10,519 bases of DNA from an uncultured Anaerosporobacter sp. (GCA_945787925.1 CALZJY010000039.1:1-10519), one strand, 5' to 3'. Positions 1-7,005 are shown, counted from the stretch's first letter. The notes: generated by a model from the letters alone, not told the origin. Numbers and translations: made by a program.

Positions 1-105
1 TCAAGTCAGTAAGACCCCTTGAAGACGACAAGGTTGATAGGTCGAAGGTGGAAGCGTGGTAACACGTGCAGCTGATCGATACTAATAGGTCGAGGGCTTA
101 ATCAA
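1..105 (+). rRNA. 23S ribosomal RNA, 3' end (partial)
   Basis: The first hundred or so bases match the conserved end of bacterial large-subunit rRNA, including the stretch ACTAATAGGTCGAGGGCTTA at 81-100, which corresponds to E. coli ACTAATGAACCGTGAGGCTTAACC. The terminal GCTTAATC would pair with the 5' end of 23S, which lies outside the window. The exact mature 3' end is estimated by homology and could be off by a few bases. The gene is cut by the window edge. It is followed after about 56 bases by tRNA-Asn, so it is the distal part of an rRNA operon with a tRNA tail. Confidence 0.95.
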
Positions 106-139
106 AACAAAGTTTGACAGAAGTTAGAATGTGTAGTTT

Positions 140-157
140 TTAAGGTATAAGCCTTAA
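140..157 (+). other. Small inverted repeat in the 23S-tRNA spacer
   Basis: TTAAGG (140-145) and CCTTAA (152-157) form a 6-bp stem around the loop TATAAG, ending five bases before tRNA-Asn. It has no T-run, so it is not a terminator. A role in processing of the rRNA-tRNA precursor is only a guess. Confidence 0.4.
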
Positions 158-161
158 GTAT

Positions 162-233
162 TCCTCGATAGCTCAATGGTAGAGCACACGGCTGTTAACC
201 GTGGGGTTGTTGGTTCGAGCCCAACTCGGGGAG
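162..233 (+). tRNA. tRNA-Asn (anticodon GTT)
   Basis: This 72-nt sequence folds as a full cloverleaf. The acceptor arms are TCCTCGA (162-168) and TCGGGGA (226-232) with discriminator G233. The anticodon stem is CACGG/CCGTG around loop CTGTTAA, giving GTT at 194-196, and the T-arm is GTTGG-TTCGAGC-CCAAC. The 3' CCA is not encoded, so it must be added after transcription. It sits between 23S rRNA and tRNA-Glu with no promoter of its own and is presumably processed from the rRNA transcript. Confidence 0.97.
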
Positions 234-238
234 TTCAT

Positions 239-310
239 GGCCCTATGGTCAAGCGGTTAAGACACCGCCCTTTCACGGCGGTAACAGGGGTTCGAATCCC
301 CTTAGGGTCA
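239..310 (+). tRNA. tRNA-Glu (anticodon TTC)
   Basis: This 72-nt cloverleaf has acceptor arms GGCCCTA (239-245) and TAGGGTC (303-309) with one G.U pair, and discriminator A310. The anticodon stem is CCGCC/GGCGG with loop CTTTCAC, giving TTC at 272-274. The T-loop TTCGAAT is canonical. CCA is not encoded. It starts five bases after tRNA-Asn and is almost certainly co-transcribed with it. Confidence 0.97.
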
Positions 311-324
311 CTTTCAATTAGTTG

Positions 325-353
325 TTGACAAAAACAATTGATTGATATATAAT
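325..353 (+). promoter_or_regulatory. Consensus sigma-A promoter for tRNA-Cys
   Basis: A -35 TTGACA (325-330) and -10 TATAAT (348-353) are both exact consensus and separated by exactly 17 bp. Transcription should start near 360, only a few bases before tRNA-Cys at 364. It lies between tRNA-Glu and tRNA-Cys, so tRNA-Cys can be made apart from the rRNA operon as well as by read-through. Confidence 0.85.
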
Positions 354-363
354 AATATTGTTC

Positions 364-434
364 GGCGACATAGCCAAGTGGTAAGGCAGAGGTCTGCAAC
401 ACCTTCATCACCAGTTCAAATCTGGTTGTCGCCT
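364..434 (+). tRNA. tRNA-Cys (anticodon GCA)
   Basis: This 71-nt cloverleaf has acceptor arms GGCGACA (364-370) and TGTCGCC (427-433) with discriminator T434, the usual U of tRNA-Cys. The anticodon loop CTGCAAC (394-400) gives GCA at 396-398, and the T-stem is ACCAG/CTGGT. CCA is not encoded. It has its own consensus promoter just upstream and a strong terminator just downstream. Confidence 0.96.
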
Positions 435-444
435 TTCAGGTAAG

Positions 445-479
445 AAAAGCTCTAACATCTAAGATGTTGGGGCTTTTTT
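445..479 (+). terminator. Intrinsic terminator of the rRNA/tRNA unit
   Basis: AAAAGCTCTAACATCT (445-460) pairs with AGATGTTGGGGCTTTT (462-477) with two G.U pairs. The innermost few bases must open to form a loop. A run of T follows. It begins 11 bases after tRNA-Cys and closes both the rRNA operon read-through and the tRNA-Cys transcript. Confidence 0.88.
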
Positions 480-504
480 CGTTATATAAAAAAATGAATA
501 TGCC

Positions 505-548
505 TTAGCTTACAGTGATATTTATAGTTTGATAAATAAGTAAGCTAA
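505..548. repeat. Nested inverted repeat upstream of the flagellar-type gene
   Basis: The outer arms TTAGCTTAC (505-513) and GTAAGCTAA (540-548) are exact reverse complements. Nested inside, TATTTAT (519-525) and ATAAATA (532-538) are also exact reverse complements around a 6-base loop. No T-run follows on the plus strand, so this is not a terminator. The right outer arm overlaps the presumed -35 of the sigma-28-like promoter, a position that suits an operator, but no regulator is known for it. Confidence 0.6.
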
Positions 549-568
549 CGTTCTATATATGCCGATAT
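541..568 (+). promoter_or_regulatory. Sigma-28 (SigD/FliA)-like promoter
   Basis: GCCGATAT at 561-568 is an exact match to the -10 of the flagellar sigma factor (B. subtilis SigD consensus TAAA-N15-GCCGATAT). A weaker -35, TAAG, lies at 541-544 with a 16-base spacer. The 3' half of the -10 also gives GATATAATT, so weak sigma-A use is possible. Transcription would start near 575, leaving a leader of about 23 bases with a good ribosome binding site. The match agrees with the flagellar family of the gene. Confidence 0.65.
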
Positions 569-597
569 AATTAGTAAAACTGGAAAGGGAGTTAACA

Positions 598-999
598 ATG
601 GAACTAAGAGCATGTAAGAACTGTAAACGTTTGTATAATCATTTCTCAGGAGAAACGCTATGTCCTACTTGTAATTCACAATTAGATGAAATTTATCGTG
701 AAGTTAAGAGCTATATATATGATAATCCAAATACAACGATCCAAGAAGTTGCAGAGACATTTAATATTACGATTCAAACGCTTCATAGATGGATCAGGGA
801 AGAGAGACTAGAGTTTGCGGGTTCTTCTCTAGTAGGCTTGCCTTGCCAAGGCTGTGGCACTACGATCAAGAGCGGGCGTTATTGTGAGTCATGTAAGAAA
901 TCCATGATTGAAGGCTTCTCAGCAGCGTATGAGAGTGATCAGCCAAAGGTTCAAAAGGAACAAAAGACTTCAAATAACCGAATGCGATTTATTAAATAG
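598..999 (+). CDS. yvyF: YvyF-type flagellar operon protein (zinc ribbon, HTH)
   Basis: This 133-residue protein has an N-terminal zinc ribbon (C6, C9, C22, C25), a central MerR/excisionase-like helix-turn-helix at about 45-70 (TIQEVAETFNITIQTLHRWI), and a second four-Cys ribbon (C83, C86, C96, C99). A short polar tail follows. Layout and length fit the YvyF family (TIGR03826-like), usually found next to flgM and other late flagellar genes in Firmicutes. Its molecular role is unsettled, and a regulatory or chaperone-like role in flagellar gene control is inferred. ATG598 has the ribosome binding site AAAGGGAG (584-591) six bases upstream. It is preceded by a sigma-28-like promoter and followed by a bidirectional terminator, so it is monocistronic. 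Unusually, no other flagellar gene is beside it. The convergent neighbour is a c-di-GMP enzyme, which may point to a shared motility theme. Confidence 0.85.
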   Translation: MELRACKNCKRLYNHFSGETLCPTCNSQLDEIYREVKSYIYDNPNTTIQEVAETFNITIQTLHRWIREERLEFAGSSLVGLPCQGCGTTIKSGRYCESCKKSMIEGFSAAYESDQPKVQKEQKTSNNRMRFIK

Positions 1000-1000
1000 G

Positions 1001-1042
1001 TATAAAAAAAATAGCTGCCTAACGACAGCTATTTTTTTTATA
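1001..1042. terminator. Perfect bidirectional terminator between convergent genes
   Basis: A perfect 17-bp inverted repeat (1001-1017 and 1026-1042) surrounds an 8-base loop. Its GC core is TAGCTG/CAGCTA and eight A:T pairs flank it, so each strand ends the stem with eight T. It serves the plus-strand YvyF-type gene and the minus-strand GGDEF/EAL gene. The stop codon of the latter (TAA, 1038-1040 on the minus strand) lies inside the repeat. Confidence 0.92.
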
Positions 1043-3971
1043 CCTCATAATACGTTTCCTCATATTCAGATTGTTTCATAGGTTTTGCATATAAGTATCC
1101 TTGGGCCAAATCACAATCAATGGAACGAAGAAAGTCTGCTTGTTCTTCTGTTTCCACGCCTTCCGAGACAATGACCATATTAAGTGCTTGTGCCATTTTT
1201 ACAATCGTTGAGATTACGATGCGTTCTCGTTCGGTTGTAGTTCCTTGTTGGAAGAAATCCTTGTCAATCTTAAGGATGTCGCAAGGAAGTCTACACAATA
1301 AGTTCAGCGAAGAAAGTCCAGATCCAAAGTCATCCATGCTAATCTTGAATCCTATTTTGCGAAGTTGGACTAAGATATGATACATATTAGTATGGTTGTT
1401 TAAGAATGCGCTTTCTGTTAATTCAATTTCTAAATATTTTGGTGGAACACCATAGTGATTAATGATTTCTTGTAGCTTTGCAATCAGCGTGGTGTCATTT
1501 AAGTGTAATCTTGAGAAGTTTACACTGACAGGATAAATTGTTTTTCCTAGGTCCATCATATTTCGAATATGTTGACATACATGTTCAAATACATAGAAAT
1601 CAAGTTTTAATATAAAGTGATTTTCTTCAAAGATTGGAATGAAACTATCTGGAGGGATGAGTCCTTTCTCAGGATGCATCCAGCGTACTAACGCTTCTGC
1701 ACCAGAAATCGTATTACTGTCTAGATGGAATTTTGGCTGATAAAATACTTTAAAATGTTCATTTTGAAGCGCTAGTTCCATCTGGTTTTCAATCTCGTGT
1801 TGATTAATTAATTTCTCTCGTATTTCTTCATTAAAGAAGGCGTATCTAGACTTATGACGGTTCGTGATCGACTTTCTTGCCATAGTCGCTTGATCCAGTA
1901 TAAGTGAGAGATCTTGTTCGTGTACGATTGGGCACAGACCAATGATGATTGAGATACGATGAGATCCTTTCGTTGAACAAGGAAGCTCATTCATGGCATC
2001 ATTGAGTGTGTTAATCTTTGCTAAAAATTGTTTTGGATTGTCGTATCGGAATAAGCCAACAAACTTATCTGCATCTGCACGTGCAAATGTTTCGTTTGGT
2101 CCTGTAATGGAGCGCATTACATTGGCGAATTCAATCAATACTCGATTTCCTTCCTCATATCCGAATTCCTCATTGATTAACTTGAATTTATCAATATCGC
2201 TACAGAATAGGATATAAGGTTCATTAGGATGCAATTGAAGAATTCGGTTCGCTTCTTTGTGGAATGTAGTCAGATTGTTACATTCCGTAAGAGAATCGAT
2301 TCGTTGCAGCCATTGTGCCTGTTTTTTCGTTTGAATGTGAGATAAGTACCCACCAATTACTTTTGCGAGTAGTAGCAACGTATCTAGTTCATGTTGCTCC
2401 CAAAGGCGGTTTGGTGTGTCAAAGCAATACGTAATGTAGCTTTTTAATATACTATGTTCATGAATCGTACATCCTAAGAATCCAGTGATGTTGGCACTTG
2501 TAGTCATTCGATAGAGTGTGTCACTGATGGGACGTAGATCATCCATATTATTGGCGACTAAATAACCGAGGTTTTCTTGATTATGTAGATTGATTTTCTC
2601 CAACTCTTCTCTAGAAACAATCGTCGGGGTTGGAGAAGCAGTAGATATGCTTGCACGCCACTCATAAGAGATTCGAGCATTCTTTGTTTCTGGACTTTCT
2701 TCGATAATGCTTACATTTTTTAAATCATAGAAAGAACCAATGATGCCAAGAATGATTTGAATGGAGCACTCCATTTCTTTTGCATCCGATAGAATGTCGA
2801 CTACTTGGGTAATTAATTTGGAATCCACCAGGCTGTAGGAGGATTTCCTAGCACCATATTCCGTAATACAGATTGGAGAGGTGGAATTTTGATACGTATT
2901 TGTATCCATAGTATTTTTATCATAGAACGTATAATGTTTTTCCTTTTGCTGCTTCGAATAGAACAGAGCAGTCATACTATTTTTTAATAGTGAATCAAAG
3001 GAAGTATCAGATGTGATTGTATAGTCAATTCCTATGCATGCTGATACCATAGTTCCCTCTGCGATCTCGGATAAAATACTAGAGATTAAGTTAAGAATAT
3101 GGGAGGCCTCTGTTTCAACGTCTTCCTTAGAGTTGATAGAAGGAAAATAAAGAACAAATTCGTCACCGCCGATTCGTCCAAGGACGGCATCCGTAGTTTG
3201 GTAGGCTCTTTTTATTCTTGATGCGACTTCAAGTAGAAGGGCATCCCCAAATACATAACCATATTTAGAATTAATTTGCTCCAAGTGATCAATGTCAATT
3301 AAGAAGAAGGCACATAACTCTTCTTTGTTGGCATTGGATAAACAGGAATTAATTTTGTTTCTTAATGTTGTCTGATTATATACTTTCGTTAACTCATCAT
3401 TTTCCATGGAGTGGGTTAAATCATTAAGTACTAATTTTTGCTGATGAATATTCGTTGTCTGGCCAACAATTAGTAATGGCTTTTTAAACGAATTATAAAT
3501 AGTAGCAGCGGTTAGCTCGAACCATTCATAAGTACCCACAAGTGTTCTTGCTCGAAATACATAATGGATGTCTTTCTTTCCGTTTCTCATGTCTTGATAA
3601 AAGGCTTCAAAGATTGGGAGGTCTTCTGGAAAGACAATGCCAGTCGAGCGCATGATATGTCCATAGTTTGTAGTTTTCGCAAATCCTGTCAAAATACCTA
3701 AATCGGGATCCGTTTTTGTAAGCGTATCTTCTTCGATTGAGTATTCCCACAGTACGTCACTGGTAAGTTCAAATAATGTTTTGTATCGTTGTTTTTCAAG
3801 TCGAAGAAGATCCTTTGACTTCTTTAAACGATACAATAACACAGCTACTAGAGGGACTAATGTTAGGTTGACACCTATCATTGATATAAGCGACGGCACT
3901 CCGAAAATATGACTTGGAAAAAAAGTATATATGCTGTTTAAATAATTCAAAAGCAATACCTCTATTATCAT
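1038..3971 (-). CDS. PAS-GGDEF-GAF-GGDEF-EAL cyclic-di-GMP enzyme
   Basis: This 977-residue protein makes and/or degrades cyclic-di-GMP at the membrane. Domains in order: a hydrophobic N-terminus with a membrane segment at about 26-47; PAS-like sensor at about 62-178; GGDEF domain at about 190-352 with intact GGDEF at 268-272 but no RxxD inhibitory site at the usual place; GAF-like domain at about 382-545; a second GGDEF domain at about 557-713 whose signature is DADKF (633-637), so probably not catalytic; and an EAL domain at about 728-970. The EAL keeps its catalytic signatures: EAL 759-761, NFS 818-820, ELTES 850-854, DDFGSG 880-885, KID 901-903, EGVET 937-941 and QGY 957-959. It is therefore potentially bifunctional, with phosphodiesterase activity the safer call. 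The start is uncertain: ATG3971 lacks a clear ribosome binding site, whereas TTG at 3950 (codon 8) has AGAGG eight bases upstream. It is monocistronic and convergent with the YvyF-type gene. Confidence 0.9.
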   Translation of the reverse strand: MIIEVLLLNYLNSIYTFFPSHIFGVPSLISMIGVNLTLVPLVAVLLYRLKKSKDLLRLEKQRYKTLFELTSDVLWEYSIEEDTLTKTDPDLGILTGFAKTTNYGHIMRSTGIVFPEDLPIFEAFYQDMRNGKKDIHYVFRARTLVGTYEWFELTAATIYNSFKKPLLIVGQTTNIHQQKLVLNDLTHSMENDELTKVYNQTTLRNKINSCLSNANKEELCAFFLIDIDHLEQINSKYGYVFGDALLLEVASRIKRAYQTTDAVLGRIGGDEFVLYFPSINSKEDVETEASHILNLISSILSEIAEGTMVSACIGIDYTITSDTSFDSLLKNSMTALFYSKQQKEKHYTFYDKNTMDTNTYQNSTSPICITEYGARKSSYSLVDSKLITQVVDILSDAKEMECSIQIILGIIGSFYDLKNVSIIEESPETKNARISYEWRASISTASPTPTIVSREELEKINLHNQENLGYLVANNMDDLRPISDTLYRMTTSANITGFLGCTIHEHSILKSYITYCFDTPNRLWEQHELDTLLLLAKVIGGYLSHIQTKKQAQWLQRIDSLTECNNLTTFHKEANRILQLHPNEPYILFCSDIDKFKLINEEFGYEEGNRVLIEFANVMRSITGPNETFARADADKFVGLFRYDNPKQFLAKINTLNDAMNELPCSTKGSHRISIIIGLCPIVHEQDLSLILDQATMARKSITNRHKSRYAFFNEEIREKLINQHEIENQMELALQNEHFKVFYQPKFHLDSNTISGAEALVRWMHPEKGLIPPDSFIPIFEENHFILKLDFYVFEHVCQHIRNMMDLGKTIYPVSVNFSRLHLNDTTLIAKLQEIINHYGVPPKYLEIELTESAFLNNHTNMYHILVQLRKIGFKISMDDFGSGLSSLNLLCRLPCDILKIDKDFFQQGTTTERERIVISTIVKMAQALNMVIVSEGVETEEQADFLRSIDCDLAQGYLYAKPMKQSEYEETYYEV

Positions 3972-4009
3972 AAGTAAGAAAAAAGTAGAGGGATAGTTAC
4001 TTCTTTCTC

Positions 4010-4038
4010 TCTATATACCATTTCGGCTAATTTCTCAA
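4010..4038 (-). promoter_or_regulatory. Putative sigma-A promoter of the GGDEF/EAL gene
   Basis: Read on the minus strand, TTGAGA (4038-4033) and TATAGA (4015-4010) are separated by 17 bp. Transcription would start near 4003, about 30-50 bases before the possible start codons. The region is very AT-rich and other -10-like words occur, so the call is moderate. Confidence 0.5.
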
Positions 4039-4116
4039 ATTCCTAAACTATTTTAATGATTAAATATATTTATAGGATATAATAATAGGGAATATAAAGA
4101 AAATATTATTTTCTAG

Positions 4117-4145
4117 TTGCATTCTTAAATTATAGGTGTTATATT
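4117..4145 (+). promoter_or_regulatory. clpB: Putative sigma-A promoter of clpB
   Basis: TTGCAT (4117-4122) and TATATT (4140-4145) are spaced by 17 bp and would start a leader of about 30 bases. I see neither a CIRCE inverted repeat (HrcA) nor CtsR heptad repeats around it, although those are the usual heat-shock operators of Firmicute clp genes. Confidence 0.6.
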
Positions 4146-4182
4146 AGTTATAGAACAAACAAGAAGACAAGGAGGATAACAA

Positions 4183-6774
4183 ATGAATATTAATAAATTT
4201 ACGCAAAAGTCCTTAGAAGCCGTAAATCAATGTGAGAAAGTCGCATATGACAACGGTAATCAGGAGATTGACCAAGAGCATTTATTATACAGTTTACTAT
4301 CCATTGAAGATAGCTTGATTCAAAAGCTAATTCATAAGATGGAAATTGATCCTTCCACTTTTTTATATAGAATTCAAGAGGCATTAAATAAGAGACCAAA
4401 GGTAACAGGTGGACAGGTTTATATCGGAAATGATTTAAATAAAGTTCTTATTTATGCAGAAGATGAGGCAAAGAGAATGGGGGACGCTTATGTAAGTGTG
4501 GAACATTTATTCTTAAGCCTGTTAAAACAGCCAAATCGAGAAGTAAAAGAGATCTTTAAGGAATTTAAGATTACAAGAGAGCGCTTCTTACAAGTATTAT
4601 CTACGGTAAGGGGCAATCAAAAGATTACGACGGACAACCCAGAAGATACGTATGATACGTTAAATAAATACGGATATGACTTAGTAGAACGTGCAAGAAA
4701 TCAGAAGCTTGATCCAGTCATCGGTAGAGATTCTGAAATCCGTAATGTAATCCGTATTCTTTCCCGTAAGACAAAGAACAACCCAGTGCTAATCGGTGAA
4801 CCTGGTGTTGGTAAAACTGCCGTTGTAGAAGGACTAGCACAACGTATCGTGCGAGGAGATGTTCCAGAGGGACTTAAGAATAAACGAGTATTTGCACTAG
4901 ATATGGGCTCATTAGTTGCAGGTGCCAAATATCGTGGAGAGTTCGAAGAACGTCTAAAGGCAGTATTAGAAGAAGTGAAGAAAAGCGAAGGCCAAATCAT
5001 CCTATTTATCGATGAACTTCATACGATTGTTGGCGCAGGCAAATCGGATGGTGCGATGGATGCCGGCAATATGTTAAAGCCAATGCTTGCAAGAGGTGAG
5101 CTTCACTGTATCGGTGCCACTACATTAAATGAATACCGCATGTATATTGAAAAGGATGCAGCGTTAGAGCGTCGTTTCCAACCAGTGCATGTAGAGGAAC
5201 CTACGGTAGAAGATACGATTTCCATCTTACGTGGATTAAAAGACCGCTATGAAGTATTCCATGGCGTTAAGATTACAGATGGTGCATTAGTATCCGCAGC
5301 CACATTATCCAACCGTTATATCACGGACCGTTTTCTTCCAGATAAGGCAATCGACTTAGTGGATGAAGCGTGTGCATTAATTAAGACAGAATTAGATTCC
5401 ATGCCAATGGAACTTGATGATATCAGAAGACATATCATGCTTCTTGAAATCGAAGAAGCGGCGCTTAAGAAAGAAACGGACCGTTTAAGCAAAGAGCGTC
5501 TAGACAATCTTCAAAAAGAATTAGCAGAGCTTCGCGATGAGTTCAATGCCGGCAAGGCAAAATGGGACCAAGAAAAATCTGCGGTAGAAAAAGTGCAACG
5601 ACTAAAAGAAGAATTAGAAGCATGTCATAATGAGATTCAAATGGCACAACGTGATTATGATTTGAATCGTGCGGCAGAATTACAATATGGTAAGCTTCCA
5701 GAACTTCAAAAACAGTTAGAAGCAGAAGAAGAGAAGGTAAGAAAAGAAGAGCATACGTTGGTGCATGAAAATGTAAGTGAAGAAGAGATTGCAAAGATCA
5801 TTTCTAGATGGACAGGAATTCCGGTAGCAAAACTTACCGAGAGTGAACGAAACAAGACGCTTCATCTTGCAGACACTCTTCATGAACGTGTGATTGGACA
5901 AGAGGAGGGAGTGGAAAAAGTAAGCGATGCCATCCTCCGTTCCAAAGCTGGTATCAAAGATCCAACAAAACCGATCGGCTCCTTCTTATTCTTAGGACCA
6001 ACTGGTGTTGGTAAGACAGAGCTTGCCAAATCCTTAGCAGCCAGCTTGTTTGACGATGAAACAAACATGGTTCGTATCGATATGAGTGAGTACATGGAGA
6101 AACACTCTGTGGCTCGTTTAATCGGAGCGCCTCCAGGATACGTAGGATACGAAGAAGGTGGCCAGTTAACAGAGGCGGTAAGAAGAAAGCCTTATTCCGT
6201 TGTATTATTTGATGAAGTAGAAAAGGCACATCCAGATGTGTTCAACGTATTGTTACAAGTATTAGATGATGGTCGTATTACGGATTCTCAAGGTAGGACG
6301 GTAGACTTTAAGAATACCATTCTGATCTTAACAAGTAACTTAGGCTCCAACTACCTATTAGAAGGTATTGATGAGGATGGAAATATCCGCCCAGAAGCGC
6401 AAGAGCTTGTTATGAACGAGTTAAGAATGAACTTCAGACCAGAATTCTTAAACCGTCTTGATGAAATCATCATGTTCAAACCATTATCGAAAGATAACAT
6501 TACAGGCATTATCGATTTATTAATCGCAGGCTTGAACCGTCGTCTTGCAGACCGAGAACTTTCCATCGTCTTAACAGATGCTGCAAAACGTTATATTATT
6601 GAAAATGGATACGATCCAGTATATGGTGCAAGACCATTGAAACGTTTCTTAACAAAACATGTAGAAACACTTTCTGCAAAATTGATCTTAGGAAATGAAG
6701 TAAGCATCGGAGATCAGATTGAGATTGATTATGATGCCGAAAAAGGATTAATCGGAAACGTTAAAAAAGCATAA
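4183..6774 (+). CDS. clpB: ATP-dependent disaggregase ClpB
   Basis: This is a cytoplasmic hexameric AAA+ chaperone that threads aggregated proteins through its pore, normally with DnaK/DnaJ/GrpE. At 863 residues it has the full family length. A Clp N-domain lies at about 1-145. AAA1 has Walker A GEPGVGKT (205-212), Walker B ILFIDE (273-278), pore Tyr250 and arginine fingers R330/R331. The long coiled-coil M-domain at about 410-530 separates ClpB from ClpC and ClpA. AAA2 has Walker A GPTGVGKT (605-612), Walker B VVLFDE (673-678), pore Tyr653 in GYVGY, arginine finger R758 and the sensor-2 motif GARPLKR (815-821). No residue I would expect to be essential is missing. ATG4183 follows AAGGAGG (4169-4175) by seven bases. 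It has its own promoter and terminator. No dnaK or other chaperone gene is adjacent, and no HrcA or CtsR operator is seen, so its heat control is unclear. Confidence 0.97.
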   Translation: MNINKFTQKSLEAVNQCEKVAYDNGNQEIDQEHLLYSLLSIEDSLIQKLIHKMEIDPSTFLYRIQEALNKRPKVTGGQVYIGNDLNKVLIYAEDEAKRMGDAYVSVEHLFLSLLKQPNREVKEIFKEFKITRERFLQVLSTVRGNQKITTDNPEDTYDTLNKYGYDLVERARNQKLDPVIGRDSEIRNVIRILSRKTKNNPVLIGEPGVGKTAVVEGLAQRIVRGDVPEGLKNKRVFALDMGSLVAGAKYRGEFEERLKAVLEEVKKSEGQIILFIDELHTIVGAGKSDGAMDAGNMLKPMLARGELHCIGATTLNEYRMYIEKDAALERRFQPVHVEEPTVEDTISILRGLKDRYEVFHGVKITDGALVSAATLSNRYITDRFLPDKAIDLVDEACALIKTELDSMPMELDDIRRHIMLLEIEEAALKKETDRLSKERLDNLQKELAELRDEFNAGKAKWDQEKSAVEKVQRLKEELEACHNEIQMAQRDYDLNRAAELQYGKLPELQKQLEAEEEKVRKEEHTLVHENVSEEEIAKIISRWTGIPVAKLTESERNKTLHLADTLHERVIGQEEGVEKVSDAILRSKAGIKDPTKPIGSFLFLGPTGVGKTELAKSLAASLFDDETNMVRIDMSEYMEKHSVARLIGAPPGYVGYEEGGQLTEAVRRKPYSVVLFDEVEKAHPDVFNVLLQVLDDGRITDSQGRTVDFKNTILILTSNLGSNYLLEGIDEDGNIRPEAQELVMNELRMNFRPEFLNRLDEIIMFKPLSKDNITGIIDLLIAGLNRRLADRELSIVLTDAAKRYIIENGYDPVYGARPLKRFLTKHVETLSAKLILGNEVSIGDQIEIDYDAEKGLIGNVKKA

Positions 6775-6779
6775 GGAAG

Positions 6780-6817
6780 TCTCCCTTGGAAGTATGAATT
6801 TCCAAGGGAGATTTTTT
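6780..6817 (+). terminator. Intrinsic terminator of clpB
   Basis: TCTCCCTTGGAA (6780-6791) and TTCCAAGGGAGA (6800-6811) form a perfect 12-bp stem with an 8-base loop. Six T follow, five bases after the clpB stop codon. Confidence 0.93.
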
Positions 6818-6862
6818 ACTGCATAGGGAAAAGATAACATGCACATTTATTTCCAGCAAATA

Positions 6863-6873
6863 GCGCTAAGCGC
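6863..6873. other. 11-bp palindrome upstream of the helicase promoter
   Basis: GCGCT-A-AGCGC is a perfect palindrome ending 22 bases before the -35 of the helicase promoter. It stands out because the DNA around it is AT-rich. It might be an activator or repressor site, but I recognise no family and it may be chance. Confidence 0.3.
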
Positions 6874-6895
6874 CTTGAGACGGGAGTGCTCACAG

Positions 6896-6925
6896 TTGAC
6901 AAAGATATACAATCTAATGTATACT
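6896..6925 (+). promoter_or_regulatory. Sigma-A promoter of the helicase transcript
   Basis: An exact -35 TTGACA (6896-6901) and -10 TATACT (6920-6925) are separated by 18 bp. Transcription should start near 6932, giving a leader of about 200 nt before the helicase ATG at 7132. No equally good promoter is visible between the leader terminator and the gene. Confidence 0.8.
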
Positions 6926-6974
6926 AATACAAGTGGCTATTTTAAAATTATTTAATATAAAGTTATGAGATATT

Positions 6975-7005
6975 AACTCTTGGTCCCTCGACTAGGAGTT
7001 TTTTT
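6975..7005 (+). terminator. Intrinsic terminator (attenuator) inside the helicase leader
   Basis: AACTCTTGGTC (6975-6985) pairs with GACTAGGAGTT (6990-7000) over 11 bp, including two G.U pairs, around the loop CCTC. The stem runs straight into seven T (6999-7005). It lies about 45 bases after the predicted start of transcription and about 130 bases before the ORF, so it should stop much of the transcription unless overridden. It could also define a short RNA of about 75 nt. Confidence 0.78.

Noticed and set aside
114..119. TTGACA after 23S rRNA as a promoter for tRNA-Asn
   Set aside because: There is no -10 at an acceptable distance, and the tRNA is explained by transcription from the rRNA operon.
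1120..2217. Plus-strand open frames opposite the GGDEF/EAL gene
   Set aside because: They lie opposite the conserved EAL and second GGDEF coding sequence and show no protein family features.
4199..6566. Several open frames of 60-100 codons on the minus strand inside clpB
   Set aside because: They are shadows of a long conserved gene, with no ribosome binding sites or family resemblance.
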